Shown here in pieces: positions 16,770-25,844 of a DNA stretch of 64,000 bases. This DNA comes from an uncultured Christensenellaceae bacterium (GTDB lineage: Bacteria; Bacillota; Clostridia; Christensenellales; UBA3700), in assembly GCA_944376205.1 (NCBI GenBank), contig CALWBV010000008.1, forward strand, positions 1 to 64,000, in the 5' to 3' direction. Position numbers and translations under genes: made by a program. Positions within the stretch are counted from its first letter, which is position 1; each line of letters begins with the position of its first letter. The notes below the pieces were generated by a model. The model was not told the origin of the DNA. It saw only the letters and a list, made by a program, of their open reading frames with translations, and searched no databases.

Positions 16770-17410
16770 TTTTTCACCGTACCCGTTTTTACGGTATTCT
16801 GTATATAAAGAGGAGCTTTCGGCATAGGATTTTCAACCGCCTTTTTCTGTTCTTTTTTGGCAAGTTTGGCACACAGTTTAGCTAGCACGACTCCCGTAGC
16901 CGTAGAAATTATCGTAGCTATGAGAGAAGGTAAAATTATATCCGAAGGAGAATTGCTTCCTGCCGACGATCTCAATCCTATTATAGTGGCAGGCAAAAGC
17001 TGTATTGACGTGGAGTTGATCACCATAAACAATATCATGTTGTCAGTCGCTTTATCGCTTCCGTCCTGCATACATTCCATAGCCTTTATGCCGAGAGGAG
17101 TTGCCGCTCCGCCCATTCCTAGAAGATTTGCCGAAAAGTTGAGAGTTATGTATTCGAGTGCAAGATCGCTTTCTCCCTTGAACAGCCTTTTAGTAATAGG
17201 CTTGAAAATTCTGTTGAGCATTCTGTTGAGCCCGATACCCTCCATAAGCGAAAGCACAGAAAGCCATATCGCATAAATGGCAATAAGCGTAAAAGCAAGT
17301 TTAAGCGCAGAACTCGCTCCGCTTATCATGATTGAAAAGGCGCTTTCCGGCGAAACCACTATCAGCATCACCAATGAAGCTATAATCATAATCGTAAATA
17401 CAACGTTCAT
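16766..17410 (-). CDS. spmA: Spore maturation protein SpmA-like
   Basis: 214 residues with several membrane helices and the SpmA hallmarks SANLLGMGGAATPLGIKAMECMQ and NMILFMVINSTSIQLLPATIIGLR. It is the upstream partner of spmB. A 13-bp-arm hairpin sits between the htrA-like gene and this start and ends 6-7 bp before the ATG; its 3' arm includes the GGGAG that would serve as ribosome binding site. Confidence 0.92.
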   Translation of the reverse strand: MNVVFTIMIIASLVMLIVVSPESAFSIMISGASSALKLAFTLIAIYAIWLSVLSLMEGIGLNRMLNRIFKPITKRLFKGESDLALEYITLNFSANLLGMGGAATPLGIKAMECMQDGSDKATDNMILFMVINSTSIQLLPATIIGLRSSAGSNSPSDIILPSLIATIISTATGVVLAKLCAKLAKKEQKKAVENPMPKAPLYIQNTVKTGTVKK

Positions 17411-17447
17411 AAAAACACAACTCCCATACTCAATAGTATGAGAGTTG
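17411..17447 (-). terminator. Hairpin between the htrA-like gene and spmA
   Basis: On the minus strand CAACTC-T-CATACT and AGTATG-G-GAGTTG pair around ATTG and are followed by TGTTTTT and then the spmA ATG. It can act as terminator for the protease gene, and it also masks the only Shine-Dalgarno-like GGGAG of spmA. Confidence 0.65.
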
Positions 17448-17527
17448 ATTGTCTTATATAACCGTATCTCGGGCTTTGTCCGAAATTTACGTCAAAGCGT
17501 ACAGACGCTTTATAATCAATATGTCGG

Positions 17528-18916
17528 TTATGCTACGCTTGTAATATTGTCGGCACTCGCCGATGCTATCTGAACCGTAAGAATTTCGCCGTCTCTTATA
17601 ACTTCTATAATCATATTGTCGCCTTCTCTGACGCTCAACATACTGTCAACGATTTTGAAAGTGCGGTCAACGTCGATCTTCACACCGTTGATAGTAACGG
17701 ATTTTATTACATCGCCTTTTTGCAACTGTCCGTTCAAAGGACTGTTTGCGTCAACGTCTTCGACAAGCACTTCTTCTACGATTTTTGTCGACAGTGTATT
17801 TTCGTCATATACGGCTTTGGATGTTCCTGCGATAACTGTCATTCCGAGTGCATATTTCTGAACTGTCGTCGTTGCCGAACCGTCACAGTTATCGATTATA
17901 TTGTCGGCAACCCCGACGGCAATACTTACAGGAATCGCATAGCCTATATTTTCTATGGAAGACGAGCTGACTTTTGCGTTGACTATACCGATAAGCTGAC
18001 CTTGAGAATTAAACAGACCGCCGCCGCTGTTACCTGAATTGATTGCGGCATCGACTCTCATTACCCTATAAGATGCAGGCGAGCCCGTGTCCGAGTCGCT
18101 TATGGAAATGACTTCGCTGTCAACGCTGACGATACCTTGAGTAACAGAAATACCTTCGCCTGCTGCATTACCTATAGCATAAGCAGTGCTTCCTACGCTT
18201 GCAGAGTGATAATCTGCAACCTGAACTTCTCTCGCATTGCTGTTTTTCAAAACTTCGCTTGCCGAAATTTTCAATACTGCAATATCATAAGTGTAGGAAC
18301 CGCCGAGATATGTGGCAGGTATGAGATAACCCGAAGATTCGCTACCGTATAAAAGTATCTGAATATTGTCGCTTATACCGTCCTCCGTATTAGATTTTGC
18401 ATAATACACTACATGGTGATTTGTGATAATATAAGCGTCGCCCGTCGATTTATCCAGCTTATAAATAACGCCCGAGCCTGCCGATGTGCCTTCGTAAGTA
18501 GAAGTCTGCGGACCCGTAATAGGATTATACACCGTCTCCGTAACTTCAAATTTGCTAATTACTCTCACAGACGAAAGAAGTGCCGTGCTTACTCCCGCAG
18601 TATCTTCGTCAACATCTAGTGAAAGATATTCTTTTAGAAATTCGAGATAGCTGCCCGTGTAGCCGTTTTGTACCGCAAGCGAATAAATATCCTCGATACT
18701 TACGTCTTGTCCGTCCATTCCGTTAGAGCCGTCCGAACCGTCTGCGCCTTGAAGACTTTCGAGCCATTCGGTAAGCGTACCTTCAAAGCCCTCCTGAACG
18801 GCAAGTTCGTATGCGGAAAGTCCGCTTTCTCCCTTTTGATCGCAAGCCGCAAAGACGCACAGCAACGATACTGCAACAAGAACGATTGCAACAGTCAATA
18901 CGATTTTTCTGTTCAT
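17528..18916 (-). CDS. Lipoprotein HtrA/DegP-type serine protease
   Basis: A trypsin-like S1C protease with PDZ domain, anchored by a lipoprotein signal (VFAAC, Cys25) rather than the usual membrane helix. Residues 34-57 and 76-97 are two short repeats of the AYELAVQEGFEGTLTEWLESL type, and 58-70 is a collagen-like GADGSDGSNG run. The protease domain is about residues 110-345, with catalytic His168 (TNHHV), Asp211 (YDIAVL) and Ser297 (GNSGGG). One PDZ domain fills about 365-455 (LQKGDVIKSVTING). It probably handles misfolded exported proteins. The ORF is intact at 462 residues. Confidence 0.93.
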   Translation of the reverse strand: MNRKIVLTVAIVLVAVSLLCVFAACDQKGESGLSAYELAVQEGFEGTLTEWLESLQGADGSDGSNGMDGQDVSIEDIYSLAVQNGYTGSYLEFLKEYLSLDVDEDTAGVSTALLSSVRVISKFEVTETVYNPITGPQTSTYEGTSAGSGVIYKLDKSTGDAYIITNHHVVYYAKSNTEDGISDNIQILLYGSESSGYLIPATYLGGSYTYDIAVLKISASEVLKNSNAREVQVADYHSASVGSTAYAIGNAAGEGISVTQGIVSVDSEVISISDSDTGSPASYRVMRVDAAINSGNSGGGLFNSQGQLIGIVNAKVSSSSIENIGYAIPVSIAVGVADNIIDNCDGSATTTVQKYALGMTVIAGTSKAVYDENTLSTKIVEEVLVEDVDANSPLNGQLQKGDVIKSVTINGVKIDVDRTFKIVDSMLSVREGDNMIIEVIRDGEILTVQIASASADNITSVA

Positions 18917-18942
18917 AATTACCTCTTGATTCCGAATAGATA

Positions 18943-18957
18943 ATACATAATATGTAT
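18943..18957. promoter_or_regulatory. 15-bp palindrome upstream of the htrA-like gene
   Basis: ATACATAATATGTAT is an exact palindrome with a single central A, 27 bp before the start codon and downstream of a possible -10 (TATAAT on the minus strand). It may be an operator, but AT-rich palindromes arise by chance. Confidence 0.35.
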
Positions 18958-19067
18958 CTTAATGTAATTATACATAAAAAATCTAAAAACAATCTAAATA
19001 AAATGTAAAAAACATGTATTTTATACAACTGTATTTGTATTTTATACCGAAGCTAAAGCCTGAAACG

Positions 19068-19094
19068 TAAAAAAGAGAGGTTTTTCCTCTCTTA
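19068..19094 (-). terminator. Terminator of the feo operon
   Basis: On the minus strand AAGAGAGG and CCTCTCTT (19093-19073) pair around five A and are followed by TTTTTAC. It lies about 60 bp after the last feo-operon gene. Confidence 0.85.
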
Positions 19095-19154
19095 TATACT
19101 GTTTGTCATGAATAATTATACATTAAACAACAAAAATATATAATTAAATAATCT

Positions 19155-19466
19155 TCACAACTGTATCTTGTCGTTTTTATCGCCGTTTGTGTCGCTTTCT
19201 GAATCGACTGACGAATTTAGCTTATCGGACATCTTCGAATCAGGAACATCGCTTTTCTCTATCTTGTACTGCAATTGGTTATCCGCATAAGGCGTATTTA
19301 TATGACAGCCCGAACAGTGTGCGCAATTACCGTCGCAAGCGCTTTTACCGTGTTTTTTCGCCCATACACGATAAGCAATGTATGCGCCCGATCCGCCTAA
19401 AAAAATCAGTACTACGATAATACCGACGACGATTTCCACTACTTGCACAGCCAAATATTCAAGCAT
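19155..19466 (-). CDS. FeoB-associated Cys-rich membrane protein
   Basis: A 103-residue protein with one N-terminal membrane helix (about residues 6-33, including GSGAYIAY) followed by a cysteine cluster C-x3-C-x2-C-x2-C (ACDGNCAHCSGCH) and a long polar tail. This is the form of the small FeoB-associated proteins found after feoB in Clostridia. They are thought to support FeoB, perhaps by handling iron, though the mechanism is not settled. The start at 19466 has AAAGGAG in front and overlaps the feoB 3' end by 8 bp. Confidence 0.87.
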   Translation of the reverse strand: MLEYLAVQVVEIVVGIIVVLIFLGGSGAYIAYRVWAKKHGKSACDGNCAHCSGCHINTPYADNQLQYKIEKSDVPDSKMSDKLNSSVDSESDTNGDKNDKIQL

Positions 19467-21801
19467 TGTCTTTCTCCTTTGACTCGGCATTCTCCGATTC
19501 GTTCATTTCTTTAAGAGCATCGGCTTGTAAAGTTTTTATGTGTCTGCACTTTTCTAAAAAATGTGCCGCAATGAGCAATACCGCTATTACGAATGCAAAA
19601 ATAAACGCCGTCCACCAATAAGTGCCTACGAGATTGATCACCATAGCAACTATATAGGAAGTTGCCAGCCAGAATAGCAACGCAAGCGCAGTTTTTTTGG
19701 CGCTGCCGAACTCCGCAGCCGCTGCACCTACCGTTGCCATACAAGGAATAGTAAGCAAATTGAACGCCATATATGCAAATATTCCCGCCGTGCCTACTCC
19801 GCTCTCGGTTATCAACGCTTCAACGCTGCCTGCAAGTACTTCAATAGACGATATTACCTCTTCTTTAGCAATGAGTCCGGTAACGGACGCAACGATAAAT
19901 TTCCAATTGCCGAAACCGAGGGGCACAAACAACCATTCAAACCATCCGCCGACAGTCGCAAGGATGCTCTGATCTTCTCCTACCATTCTGAATGAGAAGT
20001 TGAAGTTGAGCAAAAACCATATTACGACGGTCGAAGCCGCAATTACCGTACCTGCTCTGAAAAGAAAATGTTTGAGCTTTTGCCAGATGTGTACCGCTAC
20101 GCTTTTGAACTGCGGAGCATGATATGTCGGCAATTCCATGATAAACGGAGTAACCCCCTTTTGTCCGCTCAATTTCTTGAGGATCAAAGCCGCTATGACT
20201 GCAACCGCAATACCCACAAGATATACTCCGAATACGGTAAATTCGGGATTCCAACCTACGGTTGTGGCAAGCACTGCCGCAAAGGCAAACCAAATCGGAC
20301 TTTTTGCTCCGCAAGAAAAGAATGGAGCAAGCAATATCGTCGAACGACGCTCTCTATCGTTTTCTATCGTACGAGTCGCCATGATGCCGGGAACTGCACA
20401 ACCGAAACACATGAGAAGAGGCATAAAAGACTTGCCCGAAAGTCCTATCTTCCTGAATGCTCTGTCCATAATGAATGCGACTCTTGCCATGTAACCCGTA
20501 TCCTCGAGAATCGTGAGGAACAAAAACAATACCAGTATCTGCGGCAAGAACGATATTACGCCGAACACACCCGATAATACGCCGTCGCAGATTATGCCCC
20601 GCGTCCATTCGGGAGCGTTTTTGAGAAGTCGGGGTATCCAACCGCCTTCCTCTATAACTGTCTGTCCAGTAACTTCGCCGTTGTCGTCAACAACGTCTTC
20701 GACAACTCTGGGAGCGTTGACCAAATCTGCAAATCTCTCAACGAGTCCCTGCAAGAATACTCCGGGAGACTTTATAGAGTTTGCGCCCTTAATATTACCG
20801 TCTTCGTCCTCTTCGTATTCCGTATCTACAAACAACGATGCGACTGTATTGGCATCCTTAAATGCTCCGTCGGGAATTACTGCCGAAAGATAGAGAAAAT
20901 TCTCGCTGAACGTAATATGAAATACTGCAAGAATAATAAGGAGAAATATAGGTATTCCCCAAAATCTGTGCGTGAGTACTTTGTCGATTTTATCGCTTTT
21001 ACTGAGCTTTGGTTGAGGAGCAACGCATACTACCACGTCGGAAAGATGCTCATTGATATATGCGTATCTGCAATCTGCAACGCAAGCTTCGTAATCTCCG
21101 TTATACTTTTCCTTTACGGTTTTATTTGTTGCCTTTATAGCGTCGACCTTATCGAGAATATCTTTATATTTTTCTTTTGTAAGCTTATCGCCTTCTACGA
21201 GTTTTACAGCGTCGAAAAGCTTGTCTTTCTTACCGTCAAGCAAAAGCAAAACTTCGTTGAGCGTATCCGCAAGTATGCCGCGCGATATGAAAGTGACGGG
21301 ATTTCTCGTCTTACCTTCCTGCTCTTTTACCGCTTGCATAAGTTCTTTGAGTCCTTTTTGCTTGAGGGCGGATATGCTCAAAACGGGTACGCCTAGTTTT
21401 TGCGAGAGCATATCAGTATCTATCGTCTTGCCTTCACTCTTAAGACTGTCCGTCATATTTAGCGCAACGACCATAGGCATTTGCGTTTCGAGCAATTGCG
21501 TGGTAAGATACATATTTCTTTCCAGATTCGTAGCGTCGACAATGTTAAGTATTATATCGGCATCGCCTGACATAATGTAATTTCTTGAGATGATTTCTTC
21601 GGGAGTATAAGGCGACAACGAATAAATGCCGGGCAAATCCACGATATTGAATTCAATACCGTTTTTCTTGTCCTTATATACTCCTTCGAGTTTTTCTACG
21701 GTAACTCCTGCCCAGTTGCCGACGTGAGCCGTAGCGCCCGTCAAAGCGTTGAACAATGTAGTCTTGCCGCAATTCGGATTACCAGCCAAAGCAATCTTCA
21801 C
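19459..21801 (-). CDS. feoB: Ferrous iron transporter FeoB
   Basis: FeoB imports Fe2+ across the cytoplasmic membrane. The 780 residues start with a GTPase domain: G1 GNPNCGKTT at 7-15, G3 DLPGIYS near 55 and G4 ALNMTD near 117. A GDI-like helical region follows, then the membrane domain with Gate motifs (LMCFGCAVPGIMATRTI and SCGAKSPIWFAFAA). An inserted acidic extracellular loop of about 100 residues lies between the first and second membrane segments (near 310-400), longer than in many FeoB proteins. The start codon is GTG, overlapping the feoA stop (GTGA), with GGAGAG upstream. Confidence 0.97.
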   Translation of the reverse strand: MKIALAGNPNCGKTTLFNALTGATAHVGNWAGVTVEKLEGVYKDKKNGIEFNIVDLPGIYSLSPYTPEEIISRNYIMSGDADIILNIVDATNLERNMYLTTQLLETQMPMVVALNMTDSLKSEGKTIDTDMLSQKLGVPVLSISALKQKGLKELMQAVKEQEGKTRNPVTFISRGILADTLNEVLLLLDGKKDKLFDAVKLVEGDKLTKEKYKDILDKVDAIKATNKTVKEKYNGDYEACVADCRYAYINEHLSDVVVCVAPQPKLSKSDKIDKVLTHRFWGIPIFLLIILAVFHITFSENFLYLSAVIPDGAFKDANTVASLFVDTEYEEDEDGNIKGANSIKSPGVFLQGLVERFADLVNAPRVVEDVVDDNGEVTGQTVIEEGGWIPRLLKNAPEWTRGIICDGVLSGVFGVISFLPQILVLFLFLTILEDTGYMARVAFIMDRAFRKIGLSGKSFMPLLMCFGCAVPGIMATRTIENDRERRSTILLAPFFSCGAKSPIWFAFAAVLATTVGWNPEFTVFGVYLVGIAVAVIAALILKKLSGQKGVTPFIMELPTYHAPQFKSVAVHIWQKLKHFLFRAGTVIAASTVVIWFLLNFNFSFRMVGEDQSILATVGGWFEWLFVPLGFGNWKFIVASVTGLIAKEEVISSIEVLAGSVEALITESGVGTAGIFAYMAFNLLTIPCMATVGAAAAEFGSAKKTALALLFWLATSYIVAMVINLVGTYWWTAFIFAFVIAVLLIAAHFLEKCRHIKTLQADALKEMNESENAESKEKDNA

Positions 21802-22055
21802 TTTACCGACTCTCCTTTATTATCATTATTACTATTGCTCTCCCTCTCAACCTCTATTCGCATCGCAACGTCTTTGTTCATCGCAAGTCGGCAATCTCTG
21901 ACTTTGACAATGACATCTCCGAAATTGGATTGCATGAGCACGACTTTACCGCCTGCTATCACTCCTATATTCTGCAAGCGATTTTTCGTCTTGTCGTCGG
22001 TATTGATTTTTGTCACGACAACCTGCTCCGATACAGGCGCATTCAGAAGAAGCAT
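21798..22055 (-). CDS. feoA: Ferrous iron transport protein FeoA
   Basis: An 85-residue SH3-like cytoplasmic partner of FeoB. The core pattern is present: VVVTKINTDDKTKNRLQNIGVIAGGKV, then FGDVIVKVRDCRLAMNKDVAMRIEV. The start is taken at ATG 22055 because AAAGGAG lies 6-7 bp upstream; the longer in-frame ATG at 22076 has no such site. It is first in the feo operon, behind a promoter overlapped by a palindromic operator. Confidence 0.93.
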   Translation of the reverse strand: MLLLNAPVSEQVVVTKINTDDKTKNRLQNIGVIAGGKVVLMQSNFGDVIVKVRDCRLAMNKDVAMRIEVERESNSNNDNKGESVK

Positions 22056-22113
22056 CTTTTTCTCCTTTGTCTCCAAAAGTTTGTTTAAGCTAACTTTTGA
22101 AACCTAAATAAAT

Positions 22114-22167
22114 AAGGTTAATGTTAACCTTCGCTAACATTATATCAACATAAATATATGCTGTCAA
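22114..22167 (-). promoter_or_regulatory. feo promoter with overlapping metalloregulator-type operators
   Basis: On the minus strand TTGACA (22167-22162), 17 bp, TATAAT (22144-22139). Two overlapping dyads lie over and just after the -10: AAGGTTAATGTTAACCTT (22114-22131, 8-bp arms) and TAATGTTA/TAACATTA (22119-22126 and 22135-22142). The GGTTAA/TTAACC form resembles DtxR/MntR/IdeR-type sites, so iron-dependent repression is likely; the regulator is not in the window. Confidence 0.72.
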
Positions 22168-22227
22168 TAATTTTGATATCTTACTATGAGAAAAACAAAG
22201 TTTTTTTGTTAATTTCAGTTTCCATAT

Positions 22228-22258
22228 AAAAAAGGCACGCTTTTTGCGTGCCTTTTTT
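22228..22258. terminator. Terminator after the surface-protein operon
   Basis: AAAAAAGGCACGC and GCGTGCCTTTTTT pair around TTTT, 16 bp beyond the stop at 22274 on the minus strand. T-runs occur on both sides. Confidence 0.88.
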
Positions 22259-22273
22259 AATCGAGAGACTTTA

Positions 22274-25200
22274 TTAATCCTTTTTGTTGCGGTTGTTTTT
22301 ATGTTTTTCAATGATTACCTTGCCGCAACCTATAGCAAAGAACATTGCTATTATGCACAAGCAGAATACTGCAAGTACTATAACGTATTCGGGGTTATTT
22401 ATAAACTCGTAATCTTTGACTATGGCTGTATTGTCAGCATCGGTATTGTCTTTTGCGTAATTTTCGAAATATACAAGGGATTCTTCTTTGCCCTCTTCAA
22501 CCTTGACTTCTGTTTCAAACATAGCCGCATCAACGACTTTTACTATAAACGTCTCGAGTCCCGATTTTATTTCATAGCTTTCCTGCATTGTCTCGGGCAA
22601 TGAAAGAATTACTTTGTAATATCCTGCCTTGGTCATGCCGTCGCAAGCCTCATATACGCCGTCTTTTACGGGAGAATACTCATAGCTTACAATGAAGTCG
22701 ACATACTCGCCGCTGAATTGCTTAAAGCCTACGACTACGCCCTTTGCATTGTTTGTATCAAGACCCGTGATAGTAGTGAAATCATACACCATTCTGTCGA
22801 TTACGTATTTGTTGACCGTAAGAGTTCCTTTTGTGAATGTCTTGACCACATAGTTTTTATATTCGGTCTGACCGATTATGATATCGTACTCGCCGGGTAC
22901 GGAATACATACCTGCGTCGGTTGTAAGTACAAGTTGTTCTTCATATCCCTCGATTTGATCGCTTGTATAAGTGAATACAGGCAATTTCTGACTTACGATC
23001 TTTTCGGCATTGTTTATCGTCACGGTAATTTCCTTTTTGAGGATATTGCCCTTAAAACCGCTCAAATTGCTGACTATCTTGTATTTATCGTCAGAAGATA
23101 CGACCTTAATATTGATAGCAACTTCACCCGCATTGACGTCTGCATACTCTGCTACGATAGACAATGTAGAGGTATCGAACGTTACGGAACTTGCAAACGA
23201 TAAATTTCCTTTGAAAGTCGTCGTTCCGTCAAATACTTTATCTGTACCGCTGATGACGATATCATTGTTATTAATTTCTATTTTCTTGTTATTTGCATTA
23301 AAATTAATAAATGTAGGCAATTCCGACACATAAGTTTCATCCGTATCGTAATCTACCGTATTGCTCTCGGCTTTGAATCTCAATTTTGTAGGTTCGTCTA
23401 TAACGAGTACCCCGTCATAAAGCTGCCATTCGCCGCCTTCTTTCATATAGTAGATATTGCCGCCCGCTTCACCGAAACGAGTACCGCTAAGGTCGATATA
23501 AATCGAAGAATCGGTTTTTTGGTTGCCGTATGGCGTATAAACACCATCCTTATAATAATAGAACTTATAGCTCAATACGGGTTTTACGAGGTCGATTTTT
23601 GCATTGCATTCGTATGTCGCAGTACGTCCTACATTATCTGTAACCACTATCGTATTTTTACCGTTTACGAGACTTGCCGTATATGTGTCGGATTGCTCGT
23701 CGTATGTCATTGCTTTATTGTTGAGCGTTACGCCGGCAATGCCGCTCGCAGCGTCGTAAGCACGGATGGTAACTGCGTTTTTGCTGTAATAGCTGTCCAA
23801 CGGTCTGTCAAATACCACATCGCTGATAACAGGGTCGTTAGCGTCTATTTTTACATTGAAAGATATAGGTTCCGTAACCTGAGTGCCGTTGAGCGTAAGA
23901 TATACCGTATAAGTTCTGCCGTTGACGGGAGTATCGAAGTTACTCGACATATTGAGTCCGTCCACCTGTTTGGGAAGGCTTCCGTTGACGGTATATACAT
24001 AGCCGTTTGCTCCGTTTTCCGTAGCATTCTCATAAGTAAAGTCAAAATTGAACGAATCCGACCAATCGTTGATTGTAGGCAACGACGTAATCTTTGCAAG
24101 CGCAATGTTTACCTTGTAAACAGAACTGTCTTCGGCAATCGCAATCTGTCCCTTATCGTCGTTGACATATGCTATGTTAGAAGCCAAAGTACCTAATGTG
24201 AGATTATATTCACCGGGCAGAATCATCTGACTGAGAGTCTTGCCGTTGTTGAGCAAATTAAGCATGTTTCCGCTTACGGCTTCGCCGTTACAGGTAAATA
24301 CTTCATTGATGTAATCCGTACCCGTATAAACAAAATCGCTCTTTGCAAAATCAAGCGTTACCTTTTCGTAAGCATACAAAGAAAGGGACCAATAGTAGTC
24401 GTTTCCGCTCTCGCTTCCGCTTGCAGGATTGCAAGGCTGATATGCGGGGATTTCAAGAGTGTATCCGCTTTGTTTAGCTTCGTCGAGATATACTTTTTCT
24501 TCGCCGTTTGAAGGAACACCTTCATATTTGGAATTATCCTCTGCCTCTCCTATCTTCTTATAGAATTGTTGTTTTGCCATGATCTTGCCGCTGTCAGGCG
24601 TAACGGTTATGATTTGTTTTCCGTCCTCGAGTCTTATGCTTGCGGTACATCCTGTCAATACAACATAGTTTGCTAAAGATTTAGCGTGTTTATCACCTTC
24701 GCATCCGCATTGATCGGAATCGCTACCCGAACCGATATCCAATACGGTCACATTGCTGTTCGGTCCGCAATTGACTACAGCATTCTGCGCAATATTCGTA
24801 CCGTTTGTAAGGCTTGAATAACTTCCTCTCCAATATACGATCACATTGTCTACCTTACCTGCCGTGGTTGCGACTTTAGTGCTGATATTACCTTGAACTG
24901 CCGCAGCTTCTCTGTATGCCAGTCCTGTCTGTCCGCCGCCGTCGGTTTTACTTGCGCTCAGTTTGACGGAAGTCGAAGAATCGGAAATAGCTATTACGTT
25001 GCTGCATTCTGATTCGACAGACAACGATGTGCCTACCGCGCCGCCGAATATCGCCTTCGAATCGAGCTTTATCTGACTGTTGTAATTCGCATAAGTATAA
25101 AGCGTAATATTTGCGCCGCTGTATTCGAGAAGAATGTTTGTGATAAGGTTGCTGTTAGCGCCTGCAAAACCGCCGAATGACGTAACGAAAACATCGTCTT

Positions 25201-25843
25201 TGTTTGCAACGTTATCGATTTTTGTATTGTTGTAATTATATGTAAACGAACCGCTGACGAGCAAATCGCAATTTCTTATTACGCCGTTGTTCACGCCGGT
25301 AAGAATACCTACGTTGTTTTGCGCCCAATACGAACTTGCATTACCGATCGTCAAAGACGAAGAATATACGATTTTCAGATTTTCGATAGTACCGTCATTT
25401 ACGTCTACCAAAAGTCCGAAATCCTGCGTTGTCGCATAACTTGCCGTCGAAGTGAGCGTCAGAGAATGTCCGTTGCCGTTGAGCGTTCTGCCTGCGGCAA
25501 AAGTACGGTTGGACGCCATAGCCTCTTTGTCATATGTAAAATCGGCTGTAAGATAACCGTACACTGCGGTACTGTCGAGAAAACTTTTGAGGGCTTCGGC
25601 AGATGCTATCGCTACTGCGCCCAAAGGTGCCGTCGAAGCAATGTTTTCGTCATACTTCGTCATTGACGACGTCTCAACTGTAATATTGTTGGCAGAAACG
25701 TTAGTCTTTGACACAGCTATATCGGTGCCGACATAAGCCGTCGCACCCGACGACAGGCAAACGCCTGCCGTCAGTGCAATCAAAAGAATTACTGCCGTAA
25801 ATACTGCCGAAAGTGAAAGAATACTAATACGTTTAGCTTTCAT
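22274..25843 (-). CDS. Giant secreted surface protein with MBG/YDG-type repeats and C-terminal membrane anchor
   Basis: 1189 residues from ATG 25843, which has GGAGGTG directly upstream; an earlier in-frame ATG at 25864 lies before that site. It has a signal peptide (hydrophobic about 10-35, SSGATA), a pectate-lyase-like parallel-strand region near residues 70-330 (LNGNGHSLTLT), and a middle region of Ig-like domains. A YDG-type domain (SGTDKVFDGTTTF) and MBG-type domains follow (TKGTLTVNKYVIDRMVYDF). The end is a membrane helix (VIVLAVFCLCIIAMFFAI) with a basic tail. It starts 1 bp after its upstream neighbour's stop, so the two are one operon. Probably an adhesin or envelope-spanning protein; no enzyme motif seen. 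Confidence 0.8.
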   Translation of the reverse strand: MKAKRISILSLSAVFTAVILLIALTAGVCLSSGATAYVGTDIAVSKTNVSANNITVETSSMTKYDENIASTAPLGAVAIASAEALKSFLDSTAVYGYLTADFTYDKEAMASNRTFAAGRTLNGNGHSLTLTSTASYATTQDFGLLVDVNDGTIENLKIVYSSSLTIGNASSYWAQNNVGILTGVNNGVIRNCDLLVSGSFTYNYNNTKIDNVANKDDVFVTSFGGFAGANSNLITNILLEYSGANITLYTYANYNSQIKLDSKAIFGGAVGTSLSVESECSNVIAISDSSTSVKLSASKTDGGGQTGLAYREAAAVQGNISTKVATTAGKVDNVIVYWRGSYSSLTNGTNIAQNAVVNCGPNSNVTVLDIGSGSDSDQCGCEGDKHAKSLANYVVLTGCTASIRLEDGKQIITVTPDSGKIMAKQQFYKKIGEAEDNSKYEGVPSNGEEKVYLDEAKQSGYTLEIPAYQPCNPASGSESGNDYYWSLSLYAYEKVTLDFAKSDFVYTGTDYINEVFTCNGEAVSGNMLNLLNNGKTLSQMILPGEYNLTLGTLASNIAYVNDDKGQIAIAEDSSVYKVNIALAKITSLPTINDWSDSFNFDFTYENATENGANGYVYTVNGSLPKQVDGLNMSSNFDTPVNGRTYTVYLTLNGTQVTEPISFNVKIDANDPVISDVVFDRPLDSYYSKNAVTIRAYDAASGIAGVTLNNKAMTYDEQSDTYTASLVNGKNTIVVTDNVGRTATYECNAKIDLVKPVLSYKFYYYKDGVYTPYGNQKTDSSIYIDLSGTRFGEAGGNIYYMKEGGEWQLYDGVLVIDEPTKLRFKAESNTVDYDTDETYVSELPTFINFNANNKKIEINNNDIVISGTDKVFDGTTTFKGNLSFASSVTFDTSTLSIVAEYADVNAGEVAINIKVVSSDDKYKIVSNLSGFKGNILKKEITVTINNAEKIVSQKLPVFTYTSDQIEGYEEQLVLTTDAGMYSVPGEYDIIIGQTEYKNYVVKTFTKGTLTVNKYVIDRMVYDFTTITGLDTNNAKGVVVGFKQFSGEYVDFIVSYEYSPVKDGVYEACDGMTKAGYYKVILSLPETMQESYEIKSGLETFIVKVVDAAMFETEVKVEEGKEESLVYFENYAKDNTDADNTAIVKDYEFINNPEYVIVLAVFCLCIIAMFFAIGCGKVIIEKHKNNRNKKD

Positions 25844-25844
25844 A

